From: CAWFGS01 sp963815535
Lineage (GTDB): Bacteria > Pseudomonadota > Alphaproteobacteria > Sphingomonadales > Sphingomonadaceae
NCBI GenBank assembly: GCA_963815535.1
Contig: CAWFGS010000003.1
Location: 434,001 to 498,000, forward strand
Direction: 5' to 3'
DNA length: 64,000 nucleotides
How positions within the stretch are numbered: position 1 is the first letter of the stretch; each line of letters opens with the position of its first letter. The position numbers and the translations under genes are program-made. The notes below the pieces were generated by a model. The model searched no databases and was not told where the DNA came from. It saw only the letters and a program-made list of their open reading frames with translations. Of this stretch, positions 1 to 10,821 are shown in pieces.

Positions 1-3000
1 CCCGTGATGCTGAACCGTGCGCCGACGCTGCACCGGCTTGGCATTCAGGCGTTCGAACCCGTGCTGATCGAAGGCAAGGCCATCCAGCTGCACCCGCTGG
101 TCTGTTCCGCCTTCAACGCCGATTTCGATGGCGACCAGATGGCCGTCCACGTTCCGCTGAGCCTCGAAGCGCAGCTGGAAGCGCGCGTGCTGATGATGTC
201 CACCAACAACATCCTGTCGCCCGCCAACGGCAAGCCGATCATCGTGCCGTCGCAGGATATGGTGCTGGGCATCTATTACCTTTCCATGGACCGTCAGGAA
301 AAGACGCCCGAATATCTCGACGGCGAAAACGGCGAGAAGATCGAGCGGCTGCAACGTTTCAGCGACATGGCCGAAGTGCATCAGGCTCTGGAAGTCGGCG
401 CGGTGACGCTGCACTCCAAGATCATCACCCGCGTTCCGCAGGCCGATGAGAAGGGCAAGATCGTCCAGACCCGTTTCGAAACGACGCCGGGCCGGATGCT
501 GATCGGCGAATGCCTGCCGAAAAACTTCAAGGTGCCGTTCGACATCGTCAACCGGTTGCTGACGAAGAAGGAAATCGGCGACGTGATCGATCAGGTCTAT
601 CGCCACACCGGTCAGAAGGACACGGTGCTGTTCGCCGATGCGATCATGTCGCTGGGCTTCAAGCACGCGTTCAAGGCCGGGATCTCCTTCGGCAAGGACG
701 ACATGATCATCCCCGATTCCAAGGATGGTCAGATCGAAGAAACCAAGGCGCTGGTCGCCGATTACGAACAGCAATATCAGGACGGGCTGATCACCCAGCA
801 GGAAAAATACAACAAGGTGATCGACGCATGGAGCCGTTGCGGCGACACGGTGGCCGACGCCATGATGGACGAGATCAAGGCTCGCCCGATCGACGAAAAC
901 GGTCGCGAGGCGCAGATCAACTCGATCTACATGATGGCGCATTCCGGTGCGCGTGGTTCCCCGGCGCAGATGAAGCAGCTGGCGGGGATGCGCGGTCTGA
1001 TGGCGAAACCTTCGGGCGAGATCATCGAAACGCCGATCATCTCGAACTTCAAGGAAGGCCTGACCGTCCTCGAATATTTCAACTCCACCCACGGCGCGCG
1101 CAAGGGTCTGGCGGATACGGCGTTGAAAACGGCCAACTCCGGCTATCTGACGCGCCGCCTGGTCGATGTGTCGCAGGATTGCACCATCGTGATGGAGGAT
1201 TGCAAAACCGACAACGTGCTGGAAATGCGCGCCATCGTGCAGGGCGGTTCCGTCATCGCGTCGCTGGGCGAGCGAATTCTGGGCCGGACCACGGCGGAAG
1301 ATCTGGTGAACCTGAAAACCGGCGAAGTCATCGTGAAGAAGGGCACTCTGCTCGACGAACCGATGGTCGTGGAAATCGAGGCTGCCGAAGTGCAGTCCGC
1401 AAAAATCCGCTCGCCGCTGGTATGCGAAGGCGGCACGGGCGTGTGCGCGAAATGCTACGGCCGCGATCTCGCGCGCGGAACGCCCGTCAACATCGGCGAA
1501 GCTGTCGGCGTGATCGCCGCGCAGTCCATCGGTGAGCCGGGCACGCAGTTGACGATGCGGACGTTCCACATCGGCGGCGCGGCGCAGCTCAACGAAACCA
1601 GCCATCTTGAATCCATTTCGGAAGGCAAGGTCGAATATCGCGACATGCCGACCATCGTGGACAAGAAGGGTCGCATCCTGTCGCTGGCCCGCAACGGCGA
1701 AATCGTGGTCATCGATTCCGAAGGCCGCGAACGCGAACTGCACAAGGTTCCCTACGGCACGGTGCTGCTGAACAAGGATGGCGCCAAGGTTAAGGACGGC
1801 GACCGTCTGGCCGAATGGGATCCGTTCACCCTGCCGATCATCACCGAACAATCGGGCGTGGTCCGTTACCAGGATCTGGCCGACGGTAAGACGATGGAAG
1901 AACGCGTGGACGATGCCACCGGTATCGCCCAGCGCGTGGTGACGGAAAACCGTTCCACGGGCCGTGCGAAGAAGGAAGAACTTCGCCCGCGTCTGACCCT
2001 GCTTGGCGAAGGCGAAAAGCTGGACGATGCCAATTCCGACGGTGAAACCGATGCCCAGCGTTACATGCTGGCACCGGGCACCACCCTGTCGGTCGAGGAC
2101 GGTCAGGAAGTGCAGGCGGGCGACATCCTTGCCCGCGCCAGCCGTGAAGCTGCCAAGACGCGCGACATCACGGGCGGTCTGCCACGGGTTGCCGAATTGT
2201 TCGAAGCGCGCATTCCCAAAGACAATGCGATCATCGCCAAGATCGACGGCCGGATCGAATTCGTCCGCGAATACAAGGCGAAGCGCAAGATCGCGATCGT
2301 TCCCGAAGAAGGCGCGCCGCGAAGAATATCTGATCGCCAAGACCAAGGTGATCGACGTGCAGGAAGGCGACATCGTCAAGAAGGGCGATACGCTGGTTTC
2401 GGGCAGCCCGAACCCGCACGACATTCTGGACGTACTGGGCGTGGAAGCGCTGGCCGAATATCTGGTCGATGAAATCCAGGAAGTCTATCGTCTGCAAGGC
2501 GTGAAGATCAACGACAAGCACATCGAAACGATCGTTCGCCAGATGCTGCAGAAGGTCGAGATCACGTTCGGCGGGGACACCACCCTGCTGCCGGGCGAGC
2601 AGGTCGATCTGGAAGAAATGCACGAAGCCAATGCGAAGCTGACGCGCAGCAAGAAGCCTGCCACCGGCAAGCCCGTGCTGCTCGGCATCACCAAGGCATC
2701 GCTGCAGACCCGCAGCTTCATTTCGGCGGCATCGTTCCAGGAAACCACTCGCGTGCTGACGCAGGCGTCGGTCGAAGGGAAGAAGGACACGCTGATCGGT
2801 CTGAAGGAAAACGTGATCGTCGGTCGCCTCATCCCCGCCGGTACCGGCGCGGGCATGAACCGGATGCGGATTGCAGCCAACAGCCGCGATGCGGCCCTGC
2901 GCGCGCAATGGAAGAAAGCGCAGGATGCGATCATCGCCGCCAACACCGCGGCGGAGGAACGCGAAGCGGAACTGGCACAGGGTCCGGAAGCGGCAATGGG

Positions 3001-3118
3001 CGACGATCCGTTGGGCGCAATGGAAGGCGAAACCCACGGCACCGATGCGGATGCGGGCGATTATTTGAACCCCGAAGCCGCCGACGGCGCGACAGATGGG
3101 GCGGTAAGCGAAAAGTAA
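1..3118 (+). CDS. rpoC: RNA polymerase beta' subunit, 3' part, with a frameshift
   Basis: Largest subunit of RNA polymerase, which holds the catalytic magnesium. The window opens inside the gene: roughly 420 N-terminal residues are missing compared with E. coli. The metal-binding motif NADFDGDQ lies about 38-45 residues in, followed by the trigger-loop and C-terminal regions (GEPGTQLTMRTFHIGGAA). Reading continues in frame 1 to about base 2310 (KRKIAIVPEEG), then must move to frame 2 at about 2321 (EEYLIAKTKVIDVQEGD) to reach the conserved C-terminus and the TAA at 3116-3118. The ten bases 2311-2320 should be nine or twelve. As rpoC is essential, an indel error in the sequence is the likeliest cause. 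The tail after the conserved part is acidic and low-complexity. Confidence 0.95.
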
Positions 3119-3156
3119 GGCGTGGAGTAGCGAGGGTCGGAGCGTAGCGTAGCAGG

Positions 3157-3585
3157 ATGGTCTATATCATTCACAACGCCGCGCCGATCCTGGCCGCTGC
3201 CGCCACCGCCTGGGTGTTCGGGCTGGCCTGGTATGCGTTGCCGTTTGATAGTGGTAGAACCCGTTCGGCCGGCGTCCTGACGATCGACGCGCTTGCGAAA
3301 GGCTGGATTGCGGCGATACTTGCAGGCGCGCTGATCCTGGCTCCGGTAGAGGCGGACATCTGGACCGTCGCGCTGGGCAGTGCGTTCATCATCTGGATCG
3401 GCTTCGTCCTGCCCGCCATCGCCGCCAGCTATACCCGGCGGGCATTGTCGTGGCGCAGCATGGTTGCAGATGCGGCGCATTGGCTAATCGCGATGTTGCT
3501 GATGGCGGCAATCATGCGCGTTATCGGAGTGGAACCCCCCGATGTTACCCCCACGCAGGCGGAAGATGTCGCGCGGGCACGATAG
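3157..3585 (+). CDS. DUF1761-type small membrane protein
   Basis: A 142-residue protein with four predicted hydrophobic segments (about residues 7-26, 46-66, 70-92 and 106-126) and almost no soluble part. The arrangement, with WYALPF near the end of the first segment, fits the DUF1761 family, whose function is unknown. It starts 38 bases after rpoC and ends 54 bases before gltX, so it may be read with either. The start ATG at 3157 follows a weak AGCAGG. Assignment to DUF1761 is from pattern memory; a generic integral membrane protein is the fallback. Confidence 0.7.
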   Translation: MVYIIHNAAPILAAAATAWVFGLAWYALPFDSGRTRSAGVLTIDALAKGWIAAILAGALILAPVEADIWTVALGSAFIIWIGFVLPAIAASYTRRALSWRSMVADAAHWLIAMLLMAAIMRVIGVEPPDVTPTQAEDVARAR

Positions 3586-3639
3586 CGGCGCGTTCAACAA
3601 AGGGTGGACTGCGCGTATTTCGGCGTTAGCGCAGGCGGC

Positions 3640-4996
3640 ATGACCACTCCCCCCCCGACCACGATCACCCGCTTCGCCCCGTCGCCCACCGGCACTCTGC
3701 ATGTCGGCAATATTCGCACCGCGCTGCATAATTGGTTTCTGGCGCGCAAGGCCCAGGCGCATGGGGGCGGCAAGTTCCTGCTCAGGATCGACGACACCGA
3801 TGCCGCCCGTAGCGAAGAACGGTTCGTCGATGGCATCCGCGCGGATCTCGCCTGGCTGGGGCTGGATGTCGATGGAGAGGAGCGGCAGTCGCAGCGGCTG
3901 GACCATTATCAGGCCGCGTTCGACCGGCTGGTGGCCGATGGGCCGCGTCTATCGCTGTTACGAAACGGCGCAGGAGCTGGACCTGAAACGCAAGGTGCAG
4001 CTGGGCCGGGGGAAGCCGCCCATCTACGACCGGGCTTCCCTGACTCTGACCGATGCGGAACACGCCGCCAGGCAAGCGGACGGTATCGCCCCGCATTACC
4101 GTTTCCGCCTCGACCACGATGAACCGATCGCCTGGACCGACGGCGTGCGCGGGCCGCAGAAATTCGACGCGGGCCAACTGTCGGACCCCGTGATCCGCCG
4201 GGCGGACGGCAGCTGGCTGTATATGCTGCCATCCGCAGTGGACGATATCGCGATGGGCATCACCGATGTGCTTCGCGGCGAAGATCATGTGTCCAACACG
4301 GCGGTTCAGGTGCAGATGTTCGGCGCGCTGGACGCCGCACCGCCCCGCTTCGCGCATGAGGCGCTGTTGATGGGGAAAGAAGGCAAGCTCTCCAAACGGC
4401 TCGGTTCGCTGGGTGTGGACAGCTTCAAGGAACGCGGCATCGAACCCGACGCCATCGTTGCAATGCTGGCGCGGCTCGGCACGTCGCAGCCGGTCGAACC
4501 GATCGCCGACCGGGCGGCGTTGGTGAAGGGGTTCGACCTGTCCACGTTCGGTCGCGCGCCGGCGAAGTTCGACGATGCGGAGCTGGAACGGGTCAACACC
4601 GGCATCGTGCATCAGATGGACTATGCCGAAGTGGCGGACCGCTTGCCCGATGGGATGGGAGCCGATGCATGGCACGCCATCCGCCCCAATCTTGACACCG
4701 TAGCGGGCGCGGCGGATTACTGGCGCATCGTCACCGGCCCGATCGAGCAGCCCGACTTTGCGGACGACGACCGCGAATATCTGCGTGTCGCAGCTCAGGT
4801 GCTGGAATGGAACGACACCCCCTGGGCCACGCTGACCGCCGCATTGAAAGAGCGCACGGGTCGCAAGGGCAAAGCCCTGTTCATGCCGCTACGCCAAGCG
4901 CTGACGGGCCAGAGCCACGGCCCCGACATGGGCGAATTGCTGCCATTGATCGGCGAAGAAACGGCGCGGCGACGCCTGATGCGGACAGCGAGTTGA
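3640..4996 (+). CDS. gltX: Glutamyl-tRNA synthetase, with a one-base frameshift
   Basis: Class I aminoacyl-tRNA synthetase that charges tRNA with glutamate in the cytoplasm. The N-terminal part (FAPSPTGTLHVGNIRTAL, HIGH-type motif HVGN) is in frame 1. The rest (ETAQELDLKRKVQLG, then KLSKR, the ATP-binding KMSKS-type motif) is in frame 2. The switch is at about 3940: GATGGGCCGCGTCTAT should read GAT GGC CGC GTC TAT (DGRVY), so one base is extra. Repaired length is 451 residues, normal for the family. I chose ATG 3640 because homology begins ten codons later; an in-frame ATG at 3604 would add an unlikely leader. A sequence error is more likely than a dead essential gene. Confidence 0.92.
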
Positions 4997-5257
4997 CGGT
5001 GACTATCGAGTGCTACTGCAATCCCGGAACTTTAGTAAAGTTTAGGCCAAACGCAGGGTTGCAATAGGCTATCGCTGGCGTAAAAATTGGCAATGTGATT
5101 TCGATAATATGAAGAAGCGCCGCGGATGTTAGCGCCTATCCCGGATGTAGGAAATGTCTGTTCATAGTTGGAATTCTGCCATTCGCACAACGCATTTCAG
5201 AGATCGACCGATGGGCTGGGCGTGGACCGGCAAGTTTAATGCAGTGATACTTTCAAA

Positions 5258-7498
5258 CTAGCCGTTCGCGGCCCGACGTATCACATGCCGGTCGCCGCTG
5301 GATAGGTTCAAGAGCTTGATCCGACAGGCCGTTTCCGGAGCTTTTATGAGATAGCCCTGACCGTAAATACAGCCCATTTGCATAAGCAGAGTGCGCTGAT
5401 TTTCGGTTTCTATGCCTTCAGCGATAATGTCGATGTCCATGTTTTTCGCCATTGCAATCAGAGCTTGCACAATCATCCGGTCCTGATGGTTGGAACAAAT
5501 ATTTCGGACGAAACTTCCATCGATCTTCACCTTGTCGATCGGGAACTCCCGAAGATGCGACAGCGATGAGAAGCCCGTTCCAAAGTCGTCTAGAGCGATC
5601 TGGACACCGGCAGAGCTCAACTCGTGGAGGACTGAACGCACTGTCTGCCGGTCATTTACCATCAGCATCGTCTCGGTTACTTCGACGACGATGTTCTGCG
5701 GTGCGACCCCGTAATGCTGCAATGCGATCAAGGCTTTTGGAGCGAACTGGCGTGCCAACAGATCGGCCTCGGTCGCATTCAAACTAACGAACTGCAGGTC
5801 CGGCTGCGTAGCGAGTAGCCCTCCAATGTCCTCACCGATAAAGCGTGTCATCTCTCGCCCGATATCGCGCGAAGTGATTGGATCGGACAGCGCCGGCAGA
5901 ACTTGCGTCGCGGTGACTTCCAGCCCGTTTGGCGATTGCAGCCGCATTAAAGCTTCCAAACCAATCAGTCGATTTGTCGAAAGCTCGACGATGGGTTGAT
6001 AGGCGGCGTAGAGGCGCTTTTGATCCAATGCCGAACGGACCTCCGCGATGGCTTTCAGACGCTGGTAGTTCTTGGCTTCCATCTCCGGAAGGTAGTGATG
6101 ACATCGCCCTGGCTCGCGCTCCTTTCCGAAATAGAGAGCAAGATCAGCCCGGCGCAGTAACTCGTTTCCTGTAATCGAGGCTTCGCTTACTGCAACGCCG
6201 CACGTGGCGCTGATATTGAGTTTGCTATCGCAGATCGCGAACTTGCGCTCGATTGCGCCAAGGATACGCTCGCTGAGGGCAACTGCTTCTTCCTTCGAAA
6301 CCCCCGATGGGGCGATGACGACAAATTCGTCGCCCCCCCAACGCGCCGCGTCTGCATCGGCGGGCATCTCGTTCAGCAACCTCGCACTGACTTCTTCAAG
6401 AACGACATCGCCAACGAGGTGTCCGAACGTGTCATTCACGTCCTTGAATCCGTCCAGGTCGAACAGCAGTACATACACTTCATCCATGTCCCCCGTACGG
6501 AGTTGAAGGCGGTTCAGCAGCGTCCGGTCAAACGCGCTCCTGTTCAACAAACCGGTCAGACTGTCGTGATCCGCCGCCCGCCGTAGCGCCAGTTGAGAGT
6601 TATGCGCATCGGATATATCTTGGATAACGCCCACCAGGCGCTCGGATTGTGGCGTTCCGCGATCGAGCAGTTCACCCATGACCCTGACGCGTTTCATCTG
6701 TTTGTCGTCGGATACGAAATCCGCGTCGACGCAGAACGCCTCCCCCGTGGCGATCGAATGGTTCATCGCCCGCACCAGGTCGCTTCGTTCCTCTCCGACA
6801 TAGTAGCGAGCCGCATCTTTCACTGTGATGCGGGTCTCGTGCGAAAGCCCGTGAATATTGTAAACTTCTTTCGACCACGTCAGGTTGTCGGTAGCGAGTT
6901 CGATTTGCCACGAACCCACCTTGGCAATCTTCTCCGCTTGTTCAAAGATATGATTCGAACGTTTAAGTGCTTTTGTCTGTTGTTCGAGCCGGTCGTTTAG
7001 AGCGAGCGTTCTGACAGCCTCGCTGCGGTATTTGATTTGTTCTTCGGTTAATCGCGCCAGTCGCTTGAGTTTCGCAATATCGCTATCGGTGAATCGATCC
7101 GGTCGATGATCGGCAACGCACAAAGTGCCGATGAACGCCCCATCTGGACTCCGGATAGGCTCCCCAACATAGGATTGGATGTGTGGCGCAGAGGTGACCA
7201 AGGGGTTCGCCAGAAAGCGCTCGTCTTTTAACGCGTCGGGAACCAGAAGGGTGCACTCACTGGCGATGGCATGATTGCAAAAAGAGATCTCGCGAGGCGT
7301 TTCGCGCACATCGACACCGATAGCCGACAAGAACCATTGTCGGTCGGCATCGACCAGCGAGATCAGCGCGATTGGACAGTCGAACAGGTCAACGCAGAGC
7401 TTCGTGAACCGGTCGAATGTGCTGTTCTTTGGACCATCCAAGAGGTCGAGCTGGCGCAATGAGGCGACTCGTTCTCGATCATTTTTTACGTCGATCAT
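5258..7498 (-). CDS. GAF-PAS-GGDEF-EAL cyclic-di-GMP signalling protein
   Basis: A cytoplasmic sensor that can make and break cyclic-di-GMP. Domains in order: GAF (about residues 15-165), PAS (190-310), GGDEF (320-480) with an intact GGDEF motif, and EAL (490-735). EAL residues look complete: EAL, the Asn in SLNATE, TETM, DDFGTG, KID and EGIET. I see no RxxD inhibitory site before GGDEF. No membrane segment is present if translation starts at the ATG near 7498; an upstream TTG at 7603 would add 35 hydrophobic/basic residues of doubtful value. It stands alone and faces away from gltX. With both catalytic motifs intact it could be bifunctional, or the GGDEF domain could regulate the EAL domain. 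Confidence 0.9.
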   Translation of the reverse strand: MIDVKNDRERVASLRQLDLLDGPKNSTFDRFTKLCVDLFDCPIALISLVDADRQWFLSAIGVDVRETPREISFCNHAIASECTLLVPDALKDERFLANPLVTSAPHIQSYVGEPIRSPDGAFIGTLCVADHRPDRFTDSDIAKLKRLARLTEEQIKYRSEAVRTLALNDRLEQQTKALKRSNHIFEQAEKIAKVGSWQIELATDNLTWSKEVYNIHGLSHETRITVKDAARYYVGEERSDLVRAMNHSIATGEAFCVDADFVSDDKQMKRVRVMGELLDRGTPQSERLVGVIQDISDAHNSQLALRRAADHDSLTGLLNRSAFDRTLLNRLQLRTGDMDEVYVLLFDLDGFKDVNDTFGHLVGDVVLEEVSARLLNEMPADADAARWGGDEFVVIAPSGVSKEEAVALSERILGAIERKFAICDSKLNISATCGVAVSEASITGNELLRRADLALYFGKEREPGRCHHYLPEMEAKNYQRLKAIAEVRSALDQKRLYAAYQPIVELSTNRLIGLEALMRLQSPNGLEVTATQVLPALSDPITSRDIGREMTRFIGEDIGGLLATQPDLQFVSLNATEADLLARQFAPKALIALQHYGVAPQNIVVEVTETMLMVNDRQTVRSVLHELSSAGVQIALDDFGTGFSSLSHLREFPIDKVKIDGSFVRNICSNHQDRMIVQALIAMAKNMDIDIIAEGIETENQRTLLMQMGCIYGQGYLIKAPETACRIKLLNLSSGDRHVIRRAANG

Positions 7499-7936
7499 CC
7501 TGCGTCTCAGTATTAAGTTGCGTTCGACCAACGTCCTTATTGTTAAGGATAAAAAGTTTAGTAAAGCTACGATTACGTATTTCTTTTTTTGGTGAACTTT
7601 CAAATCATCAACACATTGCCCGACCCTCGAATGATATAGTTCGTGTTCAATGTTAAGTTCTGAAGCGTTTATAAAACCGAAGACGCCCGTAAGCCGTATG
7701 TCGAGGCTTCCTGGCAGCCAGGCGGCATTGAAGGAACGATAGCTTCCGCGACATGCTGCGGTTATCTCAAGTCACCGGGTCTGGAGCACAAAGGAGAGGG
7801 CGGAATTTGCTCGGCTTAATGATATATTGTGGTTCTAAAACGGACTTCCCGATCAGTTCTGGCATGATAAACATTAAGTCACATGCGGCTTGGCGGTCTG
7901 TTTGTGATTGAAAGTCCCGTATTCGTTCAACCGATA
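7499..7936. other. Intergenic stretch, no gene seen
   Basis: About 440 bases between the cyclic-di-GMP gene and the terminator of the small lipoprotein gene. It is richer in A and T than its neighbours (for example ATGATATATTGTGG near 7830). I found no convincing reading frame, RNA gene or recognisable operator. It should contain the promoter of the minus-strand cyclic-di-GMP gene near 7500-7650. Confidence 0.5.
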
Positions 7937-7971
7937 CAAAAGGGGAAGAAAGTCCACTGACCTTCTTCCCC
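7937..7971 (-). terminator. Rho-independent terminator
   Basis: GGGGAAGAAAGTC and GACCTTCTTCCCC (7942-7971) pair with one mismatch around a four-base CACT loop. Read on the minus strand the stem is followed by TTTT. It lies about 60 bases downstream of the lipoprotein gene ending at 8033. Confidence 0.75.
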
Positions 7972-8032
7972 GTCGTTCTGCGTTTTCTGACTTCGACGCC
8001 TATTCATCAGATTAGTCGTGTAGCCGACAAAA

Positions 8033-8380
8033 CTAGTCGAAGGTCTTGCTGACCACACGATTATCGAAGAATTGTACATCAAGCATTTTTCCGCTCGGTG
8101 CTTTCCAAGTATAGTAGGTATAGGTTCCATCACTGCCTTGCTGGGTCGCACCCTTCTTGCCCGCTTTGCCCATGGCTTTCGCAGCTTCCTTGTAGGTCAT
8201 GCCGATCTTGACCGCATTGACGCGCTGCTGAAATTCCTCGTTGCCGTATCCGGTCAGATTGGCGGCATCTTCGCCCATACCGACCGCGCTGCGTGCGCTG
8301 TACAAAGCGTCCTGAGCAACGCCGCAACCGCTCAGCAGAGTTGCCGCGCAAGCCGTGAATGCAATCGTCTTGATATTCAT
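8033..8380 (-). CDS. Small SmpA/BamE-like lipoprotein
   Basis: A 115-residue protein with a lipoprotein signal peptide: MNIK, a hydrophobic core, then lipobox LSGC, with Cys at about residue 19. The mature part has a VKIGMTYKEA segment followed by TYTYYTWKAP and a final beta hairpin. This order (short helices, then a YTW strand) recalls the SmpA/OmlA (BamE) fold, which binds outer-membrane partners, but the match is too short to give a function. It is monocistronic, between a terminator at 7937-7971 and pyk. ATG 8380 follows an AGGGGAACC ribosome site. Confidence 0.7.
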   Translation of the reverse strand: MNIKTIAFTACAATLLSGCGVAQDALYSARSAVGMGEDAANLTGYGNEEFQQRVNAVKIGMTYKEAAKAMGKAGKKGATQQGSDGTYTYYTWKAPSGKMLDVQFFDNRVVSKTFD

Positions 8381-8450
8381 GAAAGGTTCCCCTGCTCTTA
8401 AGCTTTCGCAACTTAGCTGAAGCGTGAACGTCAGGGAAGTTCCAATTGCA

Positions 8451-10001
8451 CTAGTCTTCAGGCGATCCCTGCAACATTTGTTTGCCCTGTTCCAGCTCGT
8501 CGCCGCGCAAAGTTACGACATGCAGCAGATTGGTCGACCCCGGCGTTCCGAACGGTACGCCCGCCAGCGCGATCAGCTTGCTGCCCGCCGTGCCGAAGCC
8601 GTGGCGCAGGGCCATGCGCTTACCCTTCGCGATCATCTCTTCGAAACTGCCGATATCGTTCGTCGCGACCGAATGCGCGCCCCACAGCATCGCCACGCGC
8701 CGTGCGGTTCGGGTGGAGGGGGTCAGGACCAGCATCGGCACGCCGGGCCGTTCGCGCGCCACCCGCCGCGCCGTGCTGCCGGAGCCGGTGAAGACCGTGA
8801 TCGCCGCGATCGGCACGGTGTCGGCGATGGTCATGCAGGCATGGCTGAGCGCATCCGCGGTAGTGGGGTCGGGCGTGGTTTCCAAAAAGCGCACGCGGCG
8901 CAGATAATCGGGGTCGCGTTCCACTTGCGCGGCGATACGGTCCATGATCGCGACCGCTTCCACCGGCCAGGCGCCCGCCGCCGTTTCCGCCGACAGCATC
9001 ACCGCATCGGCCCCGTCGTAAACGGCGTTGGCGACGTCCGACACTTCGGCGCGTGTCGGGGTCGGCGCCTCGATCATGGATTCCAGCATCTGGGTGGCGA
9101 CGATCACGGGCTTGCCCGCCATGCGCGCCAGATTGACGATGCGTTTCTGTAAGGGCGGAACCTCTTCGGGGTCCAGCTCCACCCCCAGATCGCCGCGCGC
9201 GACCATCACCCCGTCGGACAGTTCCAGGATATCGGCCAGGCGATCGACCGCCATCGGTTTTTCGATCTTGGCGCAGATGGCGGGAATGATACTGCCGCCG
9301 CCCGACATCAACCGCCGCGCCTCCGCCACATCGTCGGGCCGCTGCACGAAGCTGAGGCCGATCCAGTCCGCGCCATGCTGCACCGCGAAGGCGAGGTCGC
9401 GGCGATCCTTGTCGGTCAGGGCGGGAATGGGGATTTCCGCATCGGGAATGTTCACCCCCTTGCGGTTGGAGATAATCCCGCCGACTTCCGCGCTGCATAG
9501 GATGCGATCGCCATCCGCCTCGATCACGCGCAGGCGGATCTTGCCATCGTCGATCAGCAGGCGCTGCCCGCGCGTCAGCAGGCCGAACAGTTCGGGATGG
9601 GGCAGGCAGACGCGAGTGTCGTCGCCGGGCGTGGGGTCGCGGTCGAGCGTGAAATGCCCGGAATGGCGGATGACCGCGCGCCCTTCCGCGAACTCGCCGA
9701 CGCGCAGTTTCGGACCCTGCAGGTCGCACAGGATGGCGATGGGGTGGCGGAATTCCTTTTCCAGCGCGCGGATCGCCTGGATCGCGGCGGCATGGTCGTC
9801 ATGGTTGCCGTGGCTCATATTCACCCGGAACGCATCGGCGCCTGCCTGCAGCAATTGCCGCAGCATGGCGGGTTCGCGGCTGGCCGGGCCGATGGTGGCG
9901 AGGATCTTCACCTTGCGTGCGCGCGGTTCGAACCGTGCGGTCGTGGGGACGGGGCTTTCGGGCTCTCGCGCGTCGGACACGCGATGGACGGGTTCTTGCA
10001 T
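8451..10001 (-). CDS. pyk: Pyruvate kinase
   Basis: Last step of glycolysis: phosphoenolpyruvate plus ADP to pyruvate plus ATP. About 516 residues. Family signatures in order: NMSHG near residue 60, CDLQGPKLRVG, AKIEKP (the catalytic Lys region), GDLGVELDPEEVP, MLESMIEAPTPTRAEVSDVA and SAETAAG. The C-terminal regulatory domain is complete. I chose ATG 10001 rather than the longer frame to 10073, because the extra 24 residues overlap the divergent DUF1244 promoter and look non-coding. It is divergent from the DUF1244 gene, with only 70 bases for both promoters. Confidence 0.95.
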   Translation of the reverse strand: MQEPVHRVSDAREPESPVPTTARFEPRARKVKILATIGPASREPAMLRQLLQAGADAFRVNMSHGNHDDHAAAIQAIRALEKEFRHPIAILCDLQGPKLRVGEFAEGRAVIRHSGHFTLDRDPTPGDDTRVCLPHPELFGLLTRGQRLLIDDGKIRLRVIEADGDRILCSAEVGGIISNRKGVNIPDAEIPIPALTDKDRRDLAFAVQHGADWIGLSFVQRPDDVAEARRLMSGGGSIIPAICAKIEKPMAVDRLADILELSDGVMVARGDLGVELDPEEVPPLQKRIVNLARMAGKPVIVATQMLESMIEAPTPTRAEVSDVANAVYDGADAVMLSAETAAGAWPVEAVAIMDRIAAQVERDPDYLRRVRFLETTPDPTTADALSHACMTIADTVPIAAITVFTGSGSTARRVARERPGVPMLVLTPSTRTARRVAMLWGAHSVATNDIGSFEEMIAKGKRMALRHGFGTAGSKLIALAGVPFGTPGSTNLLHVVTLRGDELEQGKQMLQGSPED

Positions 10002-10071
10002 AGGGCCGGGGTATGGCACAGGAGAGGGCCAACACAAACACGATGCCACACTGGCAGACAGGACCGACGAC

Positions 10072-10392
10072 ATGGCTGGCGCGACCGATACGCATAAGGA
10101 ATCCCTCGAAACGCTGCCCGACGATGTGGCGGCGGCTGCATTCCGGCGTCTGGTCCGGCATTTGCAGCATCGTCATGACGCGCAGAATATCGACCTGATG
10201 GGGCTGTCGGGCTTTTGCCGCAATTGCCTGGCGGACTGGATCGTGGATGCAGGATACGATGGGGACAAGACCGCCGCGCGCGAACTGATCCACGGCATGC
10301 CGCAGAACGAATGGAAGGCGACCCGGCAATCGCCTGCAACGGACGAGCAACTGGCGCGGATGAAGGCGAGTGTGGCGATGAATGCGAAATAA
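10072..10392 (+). CDS. DUF1244 family protein
   Basis: A 106-residue soluble protein typical of alphaproteobacteria. The conserved block runs RRLVRHLQHRHDAQNIDLM, then GFCRNCL with its CxxC, then LADW and YDGDKTAARELIHGMP. The function is unknown; the two cysteines and the LQHR helix define the family. ATG 10072 is the first start after the divergent pyk promoter. It leads a plus-strand run with gapR and yebC, with gaps of about 90 bases. Confidence 0.85.
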   Translation: MAGATDTHKESLETLPDDVAAAAFRRLVRHLQHRHDAQNIDLMGLSGFCRNCLADWIVDAGYDGDKTAARELIHGMPQNEWKATRQSPATDEQLARMKASVAMNAK

Positions 10393-10485
10393 ACTGTCGG
10401 TTTGACCGCCGACCGACTTCACCCCCGTCTGCACGCCCGCTATCAGCGCGCTTCGATCCGATTCACCTGAAACACTGGAGCCCCC

Positions 10486-10734
10486 ATGGCCGATACCGAC
10501 GCGAATGCCACCGACGACCGCCTGCGCCTGCTGATCGAACGGATCGAGCGGCTGGAGGAGGAAAAGAAAGGCATCGCCGACGACGTTCGCGACGTTTACG
10601 CCGAAGCCAAGGCGGTGGGTTACGACCCGAAGATCATGCGCCAGATCGTGCGGCTGCGTAAAATGAAGCCCGACGATCGCAGCGAAATGGAAATGGTGCT
10701 CGACACTTACAAGAACGCGCTCGGCCTGGTGTGA
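10486..10734 (+). CDS. gapR: GapR-like nucleoid protein (DUF2312)
   Basis: An 82-residue protein with a long first helix (RLRLLIERIERLEEEKKGI) followed by DVRDVYAEAKAVGYD and a C-terminal LRKMKPDDRSE segment. This is the DUF2312/GapR pattern. In Caulobacter, GapR clamps overtwisted, AT-rich DNA as a homotetramer and helps replication and chromosome segregation; that role is inferred here. The start ATG 10486 sits after CCCCC with no strong Shine-Dalgarno sequence. It is followed by yebC. Confidence 0.88.
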   Translation: MADTDANATDDRLRLLIERIERLEEEKKGIADDVRDVYAEAKAVGYDPKIMRQIVRLRKMKPDDRSEMEMVLDTYKNALGLV

Positions 10735-10821
10735 CGGCAATCCGATACCAGCGGGGTGACGATGGCGGGCCGCTGCGCTAACACCGCCCCGACAGTATAA
10801 AACCGGAGAGAACCCGACCCG

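Noticed and set aside
510..1535. Long second frame inside rpoC on the plus strand
   Set aside because: Arginine-rich shadow of the rpoC frame with no family features; typical of GC-rich DNA.
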